Below are positions 43,608-52,096 of a stretch of DNA of 64,000 nucleotides, piece after piece. The first letter of the stretch is position 1, and each line of letters opens with the position of its first letter. The stretch covers positions 157,552 to 221,551 of the forward strand of contig ABHC01000007.1 in the NCBI GenBank assembly GCA_000171835.1, given 5' to 3'. Both the position numbers and the translations under genes were made by a program. Below the pieces are notes generated by a model. The model did no database searches and was not told the DNA's origin. It saw nothing but the letters and a program-made list of their open reading frames with translations. The stretch comes from an alpha proteobacterium BAL199. Its GTDB lineage: Bacteria; Pseudomonadota; Alphaproteobacteria; Thalassobaculales; Thalassobaculaceae.

Positions 43608-44831
43608 CTATCCGAGCAGCGTGGGCACCCCGTTGCGAATCACCGTCTGACACGGGTTGAAGCCGATGCGATAAGCCAGTTCGGCCGGTTCGTCGATCGA
43701 CCAGTGTACAAAATCGGCGACTTTCCCGACCTCGAGCGTGCCGCGGTCAGCTAGTCTTCCCAAGGCCTTGGCAGCATTGCGGGTCACCCCTGCCAATGCC
43801 TCCGCTGGGGTCAGCCCGAACAGCACGCAGGCCATGTTCATCGTGGTCAGCAGCGACGTCACCGGGGACGACCCCGGATTGCTATCGGTAGCGATCGCGA
43901 TCGGCACTCCAGCTTGACGCAACCTGGCGACCGGTGGTTTGCGCGTCTCGTGTAGCATGTAGAACGCCCCCGGCAGCAACACCGCAACGGTCCCCGATTC
44001 GGCCATCGCCTCGATCCCGTCCGTCCCGAGATATTCCAGATGATCGGCGGACAACGCGCCGAACTCCGACGCCATGGCGGCGCCGCCCAGATCGCTCAGT
44101 TGCTCGGCGTGAATCTTCACCGGCAATTGGAACAACGCCGCGGCGTCGAACAGGCGTCCAACCTGCGCTGGCGAGAACGCGATGGTTTCGCAGAACGCGT
44201 CGACCTGGTCGACAAGCCCCTGTTCAACCGCCGCCGGCAGCACCTCGTCGCACACGAAGTCCATGTACCCGTCGGCATTCCGCGCCCATTCAGGCGGCAC
44301 GGCGTGGGCGCCCAGGAACGTGGTGGTCACTTCAATCGGCAGCCGCTCCTGCAACGCGCGTGCAACCCGCAACATCTTTAGTTCGGCATCCAGATCGAGG
44401 CCGTAGCCGGACTTGATCTCGACCACCGTTACCCCCTCGGCCAGCAACGGGCGCAGTCGGCGCACGGCACTGTCGAGCAACTGGGCTTCCGTTGCGGCGC
44501 GGGTCGCCGTGACAGTCGACAAAATACCGCCACCAGCGCGCGCGATGTCCGCGTAGCTGACGCCCATCAATCGCTTCTCGAACTCACCGGCGCGTTGGCC
44601 GCCGTGCACGATGTGGGTGTGGCAGTCGATCAGGGCCGGGGTGATCCAGCCACCCTCCAGTTCATGGACGATCGCGGCCATACTATCGGCGGGGCCGGGA
44701 AGGTCCTCGCGGGCCCCTACCCACGCTATCCGGCCATCCTTGACCGCAATGGCGCCGTCCTCGATCCTGCCGTACGGGTCAGGGCCCGCCAGCGTGGCGA
44801 GCCCGACATCAACCCAGAGAGAATCCCACAT
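43608..44831 (-). CDS. hutI: Imidazolonepropionase
   Basis: A 407-residue amidohydrolase that opens the imidazolone ring in histidine degradation, giving N-formimidoyl-L-glutamate. Hallmarks: [35 protein letters not shown] (metal site and substrate loop), [20 protein letters not shown], and [25 protein letters not shown] 44831 is preferred over GTG 44843 because the family starts here. It is divergent from hutF across 71 bases. hutU, hutH and hutG are not in the window. Confidence 0.95.
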   Translation of the reverse strand: MWDSLWVDVGLATLAGPDPYGRIEDGAIAVKDGRIAWVGAREDLPGPADSMAAIVHELEGGWITPALIDCHTHIVHGGQRAGEFEKRLMGVSYADIARAGGGILSTVTATRAATEAQLLDSAVRRLRPLLAEGVTVVEIKSGYGLDLDAELKMLRVARALQERLPIEVTTTFLGAHAVPPEWARNADGYMDFVCDEVLPAAVEQGLVDQVDAFCETIAFSPAQVGRLFDAAALFQLPVKIHAEQLSDLGGAAMASEFGALSADHLEYLGTDGIEAMAESGTVAVLLPGAFYMLHETRKPPVARLRQAGVPIAIATDSNPGSSPVTSLLTTMNMACVLFGLTPAEALAGVTRNAAKALGRLADRGTLEVGKVADFVHWSIDEPAELAYRIGFNPCQTVIRNGVPTLLG

Positions 44832-44902
44832 GCCGTACCCCACCCGTTCGGCAAGCCGCTAAGACAACGGCGACGCCGCCGCAGCGAACCAACCGTAATC
44901 GG

Positions 44903-46237
44903 ATGGCACCGATCATGCAAAACCCTCAATCATCCCGTTGGTTCGCATCGTGGGCGCTGCTGCCATCAGGCTGGTGCAGCGATGTCCTGATGGAGGGCGA
45001 CGCAGCCGGCAATCTGATCCGGGTCACCCCCGACGCCGACCCCGGCGACGCCGCCCGGCTCAACGGGGTTGTGATCCCAGGCGTTCCGAACGTTCACAGC
45101 CATGCGTTCCAGTTCGCGCTCGCCGGCAAGGCTGAGCGCGCCGGCCCGAGCCGAGCCGACAGTTTCTGGACCTGGCGAGAGCTGATGTACGGATTCCTGA
45201 GCGACCTCGATCCGGACGGCATGGAGGTGATCGCGACACGGCTGTACCGCGCCATGCTGGCGCGCGGCTACACATCCGTCGGGGAGTTCCACTACGTCCA
45301 CCACGACGTTGATGGGCACCCCTATGCCGATCCCGCCGAAACCTCGCGGCGTCTCCTTAGGGCAGCCGAGACCGCCGGGATCGGGATTACCCTGCTCCCG
45401 GTCTACTATGAGGATGGCGGATTTGGCGGCGTTCCCGCTGGCCCACGCCAGAGCCGCTTCCTGCACGACCCAGATGGTTTCGCCCGCCTGCTTCAGACGC
45501 TGGCCCCGGACTTCGTCTCTCGGCCCGACCGTCGGCTCGGCATCGCCCCGCATTCGCTGCGCGCCGTTCGCCCGGACCGCCTGACCGCGATCCTGGCCAC
45601 ACTGAACGCCCTTGATCCGACCGCCCCCGTCCACCTGCACATCGCCGAACAGCCGCGCGAAGTAGCGGATTGCTTGGATTGGTGCGGAAAGCGGCCGGTG
45701 GAGCTGTTGTTCGATACGACGACGGTTGATTCGCGCTGGTGCCTTGTGCACGCCACCCACCTTTCCGAACAAGAGCGGCAGGCAATCGCCGGCTCCGGGG
45801 CGGTTGCCGGATTGTGCCTGACGACCGAGGCCAACCTCGGCGATGGTTTGTTTCCGGCGGAACCCTACCTGGCGGATGGCGGGGCGATCGGCATCGGCTC
45901 GGACAGCCATGTCTGCGTCGACCCGGCCGAGGAGCTGCGTTGGCTGGAGAACGGACAGAGGCTGATAACCGGCCGGCGCACCGTGCTGGCCGATGAGCCC
46001 GGCTCATCGGTCGGAACCGGATTGCTGCAACGGGTCTGCCGTGGCGGTGCGGCAGCGCTGGGTCGTGAGATCGGCGCAATCTCCGCCGGTTCCCGGGCCG
46101 ATTTCGTCGTGCTCGCCGACCAGTTCGAGGACACCGTCGACACGCCGGCGACCCTCGTGGACCGATGGATCTTCGCACCTGCCGGCATCCGAGTCGTCGA
46201 TACAATCGTCGGTGGCCAGTCGCGCTTGATGAACTGA
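44903..46237 (+). CDS. hutF: Formimidoylglutamate deiminase
   Basis: A 444-residue amidohydrolase that converts N-formimidoyl-L-glutamate to N-formyl-L-glutamate plus ammonia. Motifs: NVHSHAFQFALAGKAE (metal ligands), SVGEFHYVHHD, LGIAPHSLRAVRPD, HLHIAEQPREVADCL and IGSDSHVCVDPAEELRWLE. Together with hutI it indicates the five-step histidine pathway. ATG 44915 is an alternative start; neither has a convincing ribosome binding site. Confidence 0.92.
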   Translation: MAPIMQNPQSSRWFASWALLPSGWCSDVLMEGDAAGNLIRVTPDADPGDAARLNGVVIPGVPNVHSHAFQFALAGKAERAGPSRADSFWTWRELMYGFLSDLDPDGMEVIATRLYRAMLARGYTSVGEFHYVHHDVDGHPYADPAETSRRLLRAAETAGIGITLLPVYYEDGGFGGVPAGPRQSRFLHDPDGFARLLQTLAPDFVSRPDRRLGIAPHSLRAVRPDRLTAILATLNALDPTAPVHLHIAEQPREVADCLDWCGKRPVELLFDTTTVDSRWCLVHATHLSEQERQAIAGSGAVAGLCLTTEANLGDGLFPAEPYLADGGAIGIGSDSHVCVDPAEELRWLENGQRLITGRRTVLADEPGSSVGTGLLQRVCRGGAAALGREIGAISAGSRADFVVLADQFEDTVDTPATLVDRWIFAPAGIRVVDTIVGGQSRLMN

Positions 46238-46258
46238 CCGGCTGTTCAAATTCGCGCT

Positions 46259-46311
46259 TTCCTATAGTGTAGTTAGGACGGTTGCACCTTGCGTGTGTAT
46301 TGGCATAGGAA
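46259..46311 (+). promoter_or_regulatory. Inverted repeat and promoter region of the ArsR gene
   Basis: TTCCTAT (46259-46265) and ATAGGAA (46305-46311) form perfect 7-base arms 39 bases apart. A TTGCAC hexamer at 46282 could serve as -35, with the right arm overlapping a -10 region (TAGGAA, 46306). An ArsR-type repressor bound here would block its own operon. Confidence 0.4.
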
Positions 46312-46340
46312 TCGTTACCTGATGATCGAATAGAAAGCCG

Positions 46341-46703
46341 ATGACGACGACACACACGGCCAGCGCCAATACGCTCCAGGACCAAGCCGGCAATGCCGCA
46401 GCCTTGCTGAAGATCATGGCGAACCATCGGCGGCTGGTGGTGCTGTCCGAGTTGGCCTGCTTCGGCGAACGGTCGGTCAGCGAACTCGAAGCGATCAGCG
46501 GCCTCAGCCAATCCGCACTGTCTCAGCACTTGGCGAAAATGCGTCAACATGGGATCGTGGCAACATGCAGATCGGCACAGACGATCTACTATTCGCTGGC
46601 TTCGCACGAAGCGCGGATCCTGCTGGATGTACTGTGCCGGCTGTACGAGCAACGCGCTGAAACCGTCGTCGCCTCCGAGGCTGGCAGTGCCCTAGCCGGG
46701 TGA
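46341..46703 (+). CDS. ArsR-family regulator, BigR/SqrR-like
   Basis: A 120-residue winged-helix repressor. The recognition region SVSELEAISGLSQSALSQHLAKMRQHGIV and following SAQTIYYSL match the BigR/SqrR/YgaV branch that senses persulfides. The canonical cysteines of that branch are absent: the LxxLC site is Ser36 and the vYC site is Glu103. Instead cysteines sit one helical turn away at 40 and 99, with a third at 76. It heads an operon with rhodanese, a TSUP exporter and a TIGR02186 protein, so sulfide or sulfite control is likely by context. Confidence 0.85.
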   Translation: MTTTHTASANTLQDQAGNAAALLKIMANHRRLVVLSELACFGERSVSELEAISGLSQSALSQHLAKMRQHGIVATCRSAQTIYYSLASHEARILLDVLCRLYEQRAETVVASEAGSALAG

Positions 46704-46722
46704 CGCGAAACCGGACCGAGCG

Positions 46723-47061
46723 ATGACCGACTCGAAAACCCAGTTCATCGACGCAGTGACGCTGGCAGACTGGCTGAACGAAGGCAAGACCGCACTGTTC
46801 GACGTCCGCGAGGAGGACGAATTCGCGGCCGCCCGAATCGCAGGGTCTACGCTGGTCCCGCTGTCGCGCTTCGATCCGTCCGCCATTTCCGCGCCCGACG
46901 ATCACCGCATCGTGCTGCATTGCCGCAGCGCGCGGCGGTGCGGTCTGGCCGCCGAGCAGTTGCGCCTGAACGGCGATCGGCGGGATCTCTACCGGTTGGA
47001 AGGCGGTATCATTGCCTGGGTCCAGTCCGGCCTGCCGGTCGAACCCGGCGGCAACAGCTAA
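46723..47061 (+). CDS. Rhodanese-like sulfurtransferase
   Basis: A 112-residue single rhodanese domain. FDVREEDEFAAARIAGS is the CH2A-like N-terminal motif, and the active loop is Cys67-R-S-A-R-R, six residues long as in sulfurtransferases. LEGGIIAWVQSGLPV closes the fold. It probably moves sulfane sulfur from persulfides to thiol or sulfite acceptors. It lies 19 bases after the ArsR gene. Confidence 0.9.
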   Translation: MTDSKTQFIDAVTLADWLNEGKTALFDVREEDEFAAARIAGSTLVPLSRFDPSAISAPDDHRIVLHCRSARRCGLAAEQLRLNGDRRDLYRLEGGIIAWVQSGLPVEPGGNS

Positions 47062-47099
47062 GCCTTTACCAAACAAACACCTTTTATAGCGCCTGCGAT

Positions 47100-47123
47100 G
47101 GGTGTACGAGTAATCGTACGCCC
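47100..47123 (+). promoter_or_regulatory. Intercistronic hairpin with GTAA loop
   Basis: Ten consecutive pairs (one G-U wobble) join GGGTGTACGA (47100-47109) to TCGTACGCCC (47114-47123) around GTAA, a GNRA tetraloop in RNA. It sits between the rhodanese and TSUP genes. As DNA it is a near-perfect dyad and could also be a second repressor site. Confidence 0.5.
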
Positions 47124-47169
47124 TTGATCGTGTTCGGGGCGTGCCCCTATCTCCGCCGCCGGGCGCCCA

Positions 47170-48093
47170 ATGCACGTCTACCTTCCCATCGCCGAGATCT
47201 CGGTGAACGTCTTCCTCATCCTGGGGATGGGCGGGATGATTGGGGTGCTGTCGGGACTGTTCGGAGTGGGTGGCGGCTTTCTCATGACGCCGCTGCTGAT
47301 CTTCATGGGGGTGCCGCCGGCCGTCTCGGTCGCAACCAGCGCCAATCAAATCGTCGCGTCCTCGGTATCGGGAGTGATTGCGCACTGGCGGCGCGGCAAC
47401 GTCGATTTCAAGATGGGGTTGGTCCTGCTCGTCGGCGGCGTCTTCGGCTCCTCCGCCGGCGTGGCGTTGTTCACCCTGTTGCGGACCTTCGGGCAGATCG
47501 ATCTGGTCATCAACCTGAGCTACGTCATCTTTCTCGGCACCATCGGCCTGCTGATGCTGAACGAAAGTGTGCGGGCGATCGTGCGATCGCGCAGACCGAC
47601 GGTTCGACGCTCCAAGCTGCACCAGCACACATGGCTGCATGGCCTGCCGCTGAAGATGCGGTTCCGGCGATCCAAACTGTACATCAGCGCCTTGTTGCCG
47701 CTGGGCATCGGGTTCTGCGTCGGCCTCCTGACCGCCCTGATGGGCGTAGGCGGCGGGTTCGTCATGGTCCCGGCGATGATCTATCTGCTGGGGATGCCGA
47801 CCGGCGTGGTGGTCGGAACCTCACTGTTTCAGATCATCTTCGTCACCGCCAATGTCACGTTCCTGCAAGCGATCAACACTCAGACGGTCGACGTCGTGCT
47901 GGCCGTCACCCTGCTGGTTGGAGCGGTCATCGGCGCCCAGTTCGGAACTCGGCTTGGGGTAAAACTGAAAGGCGAACACCTGCGCAGCCTGCTGGCTCTG
48001 ATGGTGCTCGGCGTCTGCGCCAAGATCGCTGTGGACCTCGTGGTCACACCAGCCGATCTGTACTCGGTCGACTTCCTGATGGGGCATGGATGA
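47170..48093 (+). CDS. TSUP-family (TauE/SafE) membrane transporter
   Basis: A 307-residue protein with eight or so hydrophobic helices in two repeats, each with the family motif: LSGLFGVGGGFLMTPLLIF near residue 28 and LLTALMGVGGGFVMVPAMIYLLG near residue 190. TSUP members export sulfite or sulfoacetate, or move other sulfur compounds. With the rhodanese and soeABC nearby, sulfite or thiosulfate is the likely cargo. It overlaps the next gene by 4 bases. Confidence 0.9.
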   Translation: MHVYLPIAEISVNVFLILGMGGMIGVLSGLFGVGGGFLMTPLLIFMGVPPAVSVATSANQIVASSVSGVIAHWRRGNVDFKMGLVLLVGGVFGSSAGVALFTLLRTFGQIDLVINLSYVIFLGTIGLLMLNESVRAIVRSRRPTVRRSKLHQHTWLHGLPLKMRFRRSKLYISALLPLGIGFCVGLLTALMGVGGGFVMVPAMIYLLGMPTGVVVGTSLFQIIFVTANVTFLQAINTQTVDVVLAVTLLVGAVIGAQFGTRLGVKLKGEHLRSLLALMVLGVCAKIAVDLVVTPADLYSVDFLMGHG

Positions 48094-48854
48094 ACGGGCG
48101 GGCGCGGCATTTCATGATTGCGGCCGGTTTGGTGCTGAGCGCCTTTGCAGCAATCCCAGCGGTCTACGGCAAGCAGGACCTGGTAGCCAATCTTTCGGAC
48201 CACGAGATCGCGATTACCACCGGGTTTACCGGGGCAAAGCTGTTGCTCTTCGGCGCAATCGAGGGTGAAGGACAGATTGTCGTTGTCGTGACCGGCCCGC
48301 GGCAGTCTGTGAAAGTCCGCCGCAAAGAGCGCGTCGCCGGCATCTGGATCAACACCGATTCGATGACGTTCGACAACGTGCCGTCGTTCTATGCGGTAGC
48401 AACCACCAAGCCATTGGAGCAAATCGATCCGGATATTCGCAGCCGTCAGGAGATGGGCCTCAATCACCTCAATCTCCGACCGGCCGACATCGACGACGAC
48501 GTTTCGATGGAGGACATCAACGCCTTTCGTGAGGGCCTCGTCCGAAACCAGGTGCGCCACGGGCTGTATTCCGCCAGCAGCGGGCGCATCACGCTGGTGT
48601 CCGACCGGTTGTTCGACACCTGGGTGTCGTTCCCGGCCAACGTGGTCACCGGCATCTATACCGTATCGGTCTACTACATCCAGGATGGCAATCCGGTACA
48701 CGCCCAGACCACGCCGCTGCGGGTCTCCAAGATCGGGCTCGGAGCCTACGCCTTCCGTTTCGCGCACAACAATGCAGCCGCCTACGGCGTCTTCGCGATC
48801 GTGATCGCGGTTCTGGCAGGCTGGCTTGCAGCAGTGATCTTCCGTAAAGTCTGA
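48090..48854 (+). CDS. TIGR02186 family membrane protein
   Basis: A 254-residue protein of the TIGR02186 family, regularly found directly after a TSUP exporter in alphaproteobacteria. A signal peptide (HFMIAAGLVLSAFAAIPAVYG) leads a periplasmic beta-rich domain (VANLSDHEIAITTGFTGAKLLLFGAIEG; VVVVTGPRQSVKVRRKERVAGIWIN). One C-terminal membrane helix (about 228-250) follows. Its function is unknown; obligate pairing suggests it is an exporter subunit. A far longer open frame upstream is an accident of the TSUP region. Confidence 0.85.
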   Translation: MNGRARHFMIAAGLVLSAFAAIPAVYGKQDLVANLSDHEIAITTGFTGAKLLLFGAIEGEGQIVVVVTGPRQSVKVRRKERVAGIWINTDSMTFDNVPSFYAVATTKPLEQIDPDIRSRQEMGLNHLNLRPADIDDDVSMEDINAFREGLVRNQVRHGLYSASSGRITLVSDRLFDTWVSFPANVVTGIYTVSVYYIQDGNPVHAQTTPLRVSKIGLGAYAFRFAHNNAAAYGVFAIVIAVLAGWLAAVIFRKV

Positions 48855-48882
48855 GTAGCCCAGTGGCGTTTCGGAATTGGGA

Positions 48883-49380
48883 ATGAGTGATTCTGCCGAC
48901 AGCAGCGCATCTGAGGAGCATCCGCGCGTCTTCCTGGTTGTCATTGACGACAGCGAGGAGATGCGTGTTGCCCTGAGGTTCGCCGGACAACGCGCGCGGC
49001 ACACCGGAGGCCGGGTCGCGCTGTTCCGGTCGATCGAGCCGGTTGAGTTTCAGCACTGGATGGGCGTCGGCGAGATCATGCGCGAGGAAGCCCGCCAGGA
49101 GGCTGAGGCTCTCATGGAACGCATGAGCGAGCAGGTCGTTGAGATGACCGGCGCGATCCCGATCATCTATCTGCGCGAAGGCACAACCCGGGAAGAGTTG
49201 TTGAGCCTGATCGATGAGGAGAAGTCGATCTCGATCCTGGTGCTGGGAGCCGCGGCCAAATCGGACGACCCGGGGCCGCTGATCAGTTTTCTCGCCAGCA
49301 AGGCCGCCGCCCGCTTACGGATTCCAATCACCATCGTCCCTGGATCGCTCAGCGACACCGAGATCGACGCGCTGACGTAA
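48883..49380 (+). CDS. Universal stress protein (UspA family)
   Basis: A 165-residue UspA-fold protein. RVFLVVIDDSEEMRVALRFAGQRARHTGGRVALF forms the first strand-helix units, and a nucleotide-loop-like LVLGAAAKSDDPGPLISFLASKAAARLRIPITIVPG lies near the end. The canonical G-x2-G-x9-G-S/T loop is only partly kept. It lies 28 bases after the TIGR02186 gene and is probably part of that operon. Confidence 0.85.
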   Translation: MSDSADSSASEEHPRVFLVVIDDSEEMRVALRFAGQRARHTGGRVALFRSIEPVEFQHWMGVGEIMREEARQEAEALMERMSEQVVEMTGAIPIIYLREGTTREELLSLIDEEKSISILVLGAAAKSDDPGPLISFLASKAAARLRIPITIVPGSLSDTEIDALT

Positions 49381-49418
49381 GGGATATTCATCTCCGGCTG
49401 CCCGCCGTCCGGATGGGT

Positions 49419-50216
49419 TCAGGCAGCAGCCTTCGGTACGTGCACAACCTGGAAGCGGTCAACGAGGCCCGCCCGCCGGGCAACGTCAACCGGCATCACC
49501 CTGAATTCGAACGAGTCGCGGGCGCCCATGCCGGGCTGCAGCGCCTGGGTGCCGTGCAGAAACTGCTGATCGAAAGCGATCACCCCTCCGGGCTTGAGTT
49601 GCGGGGTGATGAAGCGGGCCTGAGGATCGATCGCCATCGCCGCCGCGACGTCGGCGTCCGGGAACAGCGTGCGTCGGCGGGTCTCCGGATCGAACTGACC
49701 GGCTTGGTCGGCCGTTTCCACCAGCCGCTCCCACAGCGCCGCCGGCCGCCGCGCGGCATCGACCAACGTCAGCCCGGGCGCGGTCACGCCCACGTCGACC
49801 AGCGGTATCCAGAGATTCACCATCGGCGTGTGGAGGCCGAAGATGTTAGCGTCGTAGTGCCACTGGGCTGGAACTGGGTTTCGAGGCGGGTCGAAGCGTC
49901 GAAAGATGCAGTACTGAAGCACCGCAGCAAGATCATCGCCCAGTTGCGCGCGGCACCAGGCCATGACCGGTGTTCCCGCCATCAGTTGCAGGATGTTACC
50001 GACCGGCCCCGATCCGTGCGAGGCATACAGATTCGCCAGATTGACCCACCATTTGTGATCCCGTTCGCCGTCGGGCAGTGCGCCGCGGCGACCGAGCGTC
50101 TTGGTGACCACCTCCCGAAGTCGGGCGACGTCCTCCAGGCCGAGGCCAGCCTCGAACACCCGATGATGAGCCGCCGCCGTAGGCGCGGGCGCCGCCTGTT
50201 CTTGAGCCCTGGTCAT
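49419..50216 (-). CDS. Phytanoyl-CoA dioxygenase-like Fe(II)/2-oxoglutarate oxygenase
   Basis: A 265-residue PhyH-type oxygenase. The facial triad is visible as WHYD (His-x-Asp) near residue 122 and FLHGTQAL (distal His) near 225. The 2-oxoglutarate-binding Arg lies in FEFRVMPVD. ATG 50216 follows GGAGG; upstream in-frame starts are less supported. The substrate is unknown. It is last in the order P-II, TauD-like, PhyH-like on the minus strand, 96 bases after the TauD-like gene. Confidence 0.82.
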   Translation of the reverse strand: MTRAQEQAAPAPTAAAHHRVFEAGLGLEDVARLREVVTKTLGRRGALPDGERDHKWWVNLANLYASHGSGPVGNILQLMAGTPVMAWCRAQLGDDLAAVLQYCIFRRFDPPRNPVPAQWHYDANIFGLHTPMVNLWIPLVDVGVTAPGLTLVDAARRPAALWERLVETADQAGQFDPETRRRTLFPDADVAAAMAIDPQARFITPQLKPGGVIAFDQQFLHGTQALQPGMGARDSFEFRVMPVDVARRAGLVDRFQVVHVPKAAA

Positions 50217-50312
50217 CGATTGGCCTCCGCCCACGCTGTTACCGTCCGACGCATCGATTCCCATAGCGCATCGCCAATCCTGCGTCATACGGTAATCGGC
50301 AACGGGACCCGG

Positions 50313-51404
50313 CTAAGCAGCCGCAGACGCCCCCGCCGTCATCATTCCACCGCGATAAGCGCCCGGGTCGATCGACCCCCAGGTCTCGCGATAGGATTCC
50401 GGAAGCGGTCGGGTGTTCTTTGGTGCAAACCACAGACGGTACAGCAACCGGTCGGCTCGGCTGGCTGCATCATCCGTGAAGGGCGTGCGGCCGTGATAGA
50501 CGAGGTGATTGTTGTAGAACACCATTTCACCCGGCTGCAGCCTGAAGACGTGGCACTTCTCTTCGGCGACCTCGGCCAGAAGATCCAGCGCCGCATCCAT
50601 CTCCGGCGTCATCTTCGGCACCCCGTCGATGCGTTGCGCTTCTTCCACGAACGTCCGTGAGTACTGGCTGCTGAAATGGCCGTCCCGGAAGCTGAACACC
50701 GGCATGGCAAACACCTTGTGACCGCCGCCAACGTCCTGGGTCTCGCGAGTACGCCAGTACGGTTGGCACAGCAGATCATGCAGATCCGGTCGCCGCTTCA
50801 GGATCTCGTTGCGTACAGCCAGCGAACTTGCGACCTTGCTTTCCCCACCGGCGCCGGCTTGGCGCACGCACAGAAGACCAAGCACATCAGCCCGGTCGGT
50901 GTGGAACCGCAGCGGCCCGTTCGACTGCGCTTTCTGGGTCGATGTCAGCGAATTCTCGGCTTTTGACGGAGCGTGGGCCTGGAACTTGCCGCTGGCCTCG
51001 TCGCGAACGTCGCGCATCAGCTTGCCGTCGATCGACTGCGGCAGCAGCGGCCCGACATGAGCACCGATGCCGGCCCACAGCATTCGCAGGTCTTCATCGT
51101 CGTAGTTCTGAACCGGCAGACCGCTCAGCAGCGCCACACCACGTCCGCTCTCAAGCTGATCGAGCAGTGCCGACAGCTTGGGGGCGAGAATCGGCAACGG
51201 GAAATCGGCCTTGGCTACTGCCTTGAAGTCCAGGCCGCGCGCCTTGGCACCGCGGAACGCCGCATCGATCTCGGCGACCTCAGACGCGGTCAGTTCCTGC
51301 TTCCAACCGTCATCGGCGGCTAATTCCGGGCCGCTCCACGCGGCGGTGCCTGTCATCGGCGCCCGGACAATTTCATCTGAACGGTCCGAAAATGATGCGG
51401 ACAT
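50313..51404 (-). CDS. TauD/TfdA family Fe(II)/2-oxoglutarate oxygenase
   Basis: A 363-residue clavaminate-synthase-like oxygenase. GPLRFHTDRADVLGLLCVRQAG carries the His-x-Asp ligands (about residue 175), VFYNNHLVYHGRTPF the distal His, and RLLYRLWFAP the 2-oxoglutarate Arg. GRGVALLSGLP and GIGAHVGPLLPQS are common in the family. Substrates of such long members include trimethyllysine-, butyrobetaine- or amino-acid-like compounds; none can be assigned here. ATG 51404 follows AAGGGAG. Confidence 0.87.
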   Translation of the reverse strand: MSASFSDRSDEIVRAPMTGTAAWSGPELAADDGWKQELTASEVAEIDAAFRGAKARGLDFKAVAKADFPLPILAPKLSALLDQLESGRGVALLSGLPVQNYDDEDLRMLWAGIGAHVGPLLPQSIDGKLMRDVRDEASGKFQAHAPSKAENSLTSTQKAQSNGPLRFHTDRADVLGLLCVRQAGAGGESKVASSLAVRNEILKRRPDLHDLLCQPYWRTRETQDVGGGHKVFAMPVFSFRDGHFSSQYSRTFVEEAQRIDGVPKMTPEMDAALDLLAEVAEEKCHVFRLQPGEMVFYNNHLVYHGRTPFTDDAASRADRLLYRLWFAPKNTRPLPESYRETWGSIDPGAYRGGMMTAGASAAA

Positions 51405-51433
51405 TGCATTTCTCCCTTCGACTGCGTCGGGCG

Positions 51434-51477
51434 TTGCACCCATTACCGCTTCGCAGTGCTGCTGAGCATTGCACCCA
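51434..51477 (-). repeat. Paired TGGGTGCAA direct repeats before the TauD-like gene
   Basis: Two identical 9-base direct repeats (read on the minus strand at 51477-51469 and 51442-51434) lie 35 bases apart, 30-73 bases upstream of the oxygenase start. Position and spacing of about 3.5 turns suit a regulator binding pair. Confidence 0.4.
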
Positions 51478-51559
51478 GCGTATGGGCGTCTGGTCCTAGC
51501 CAAACGCAATCTGCACGGAAAGCGTACGCCTGTGTCAAACTGACGCCAAGGTCCCGATG

Positions 51560-52027
<468 letters not shown>

Positions 52028-52096
52028 TCAAGCATCTCTTGACCCGCTGTTGGCCAGCTTGCACCTTCCATTCTTGCCAGACTGGAGTCCGCCCGA

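Noticed and set aside
46920..48089. Very long extension upstream of the TIGR02186 protein
   Set aside because: It overlaps the rhodanese and TSUP genes in another frame; a signal peptide marks the true start at 48090.
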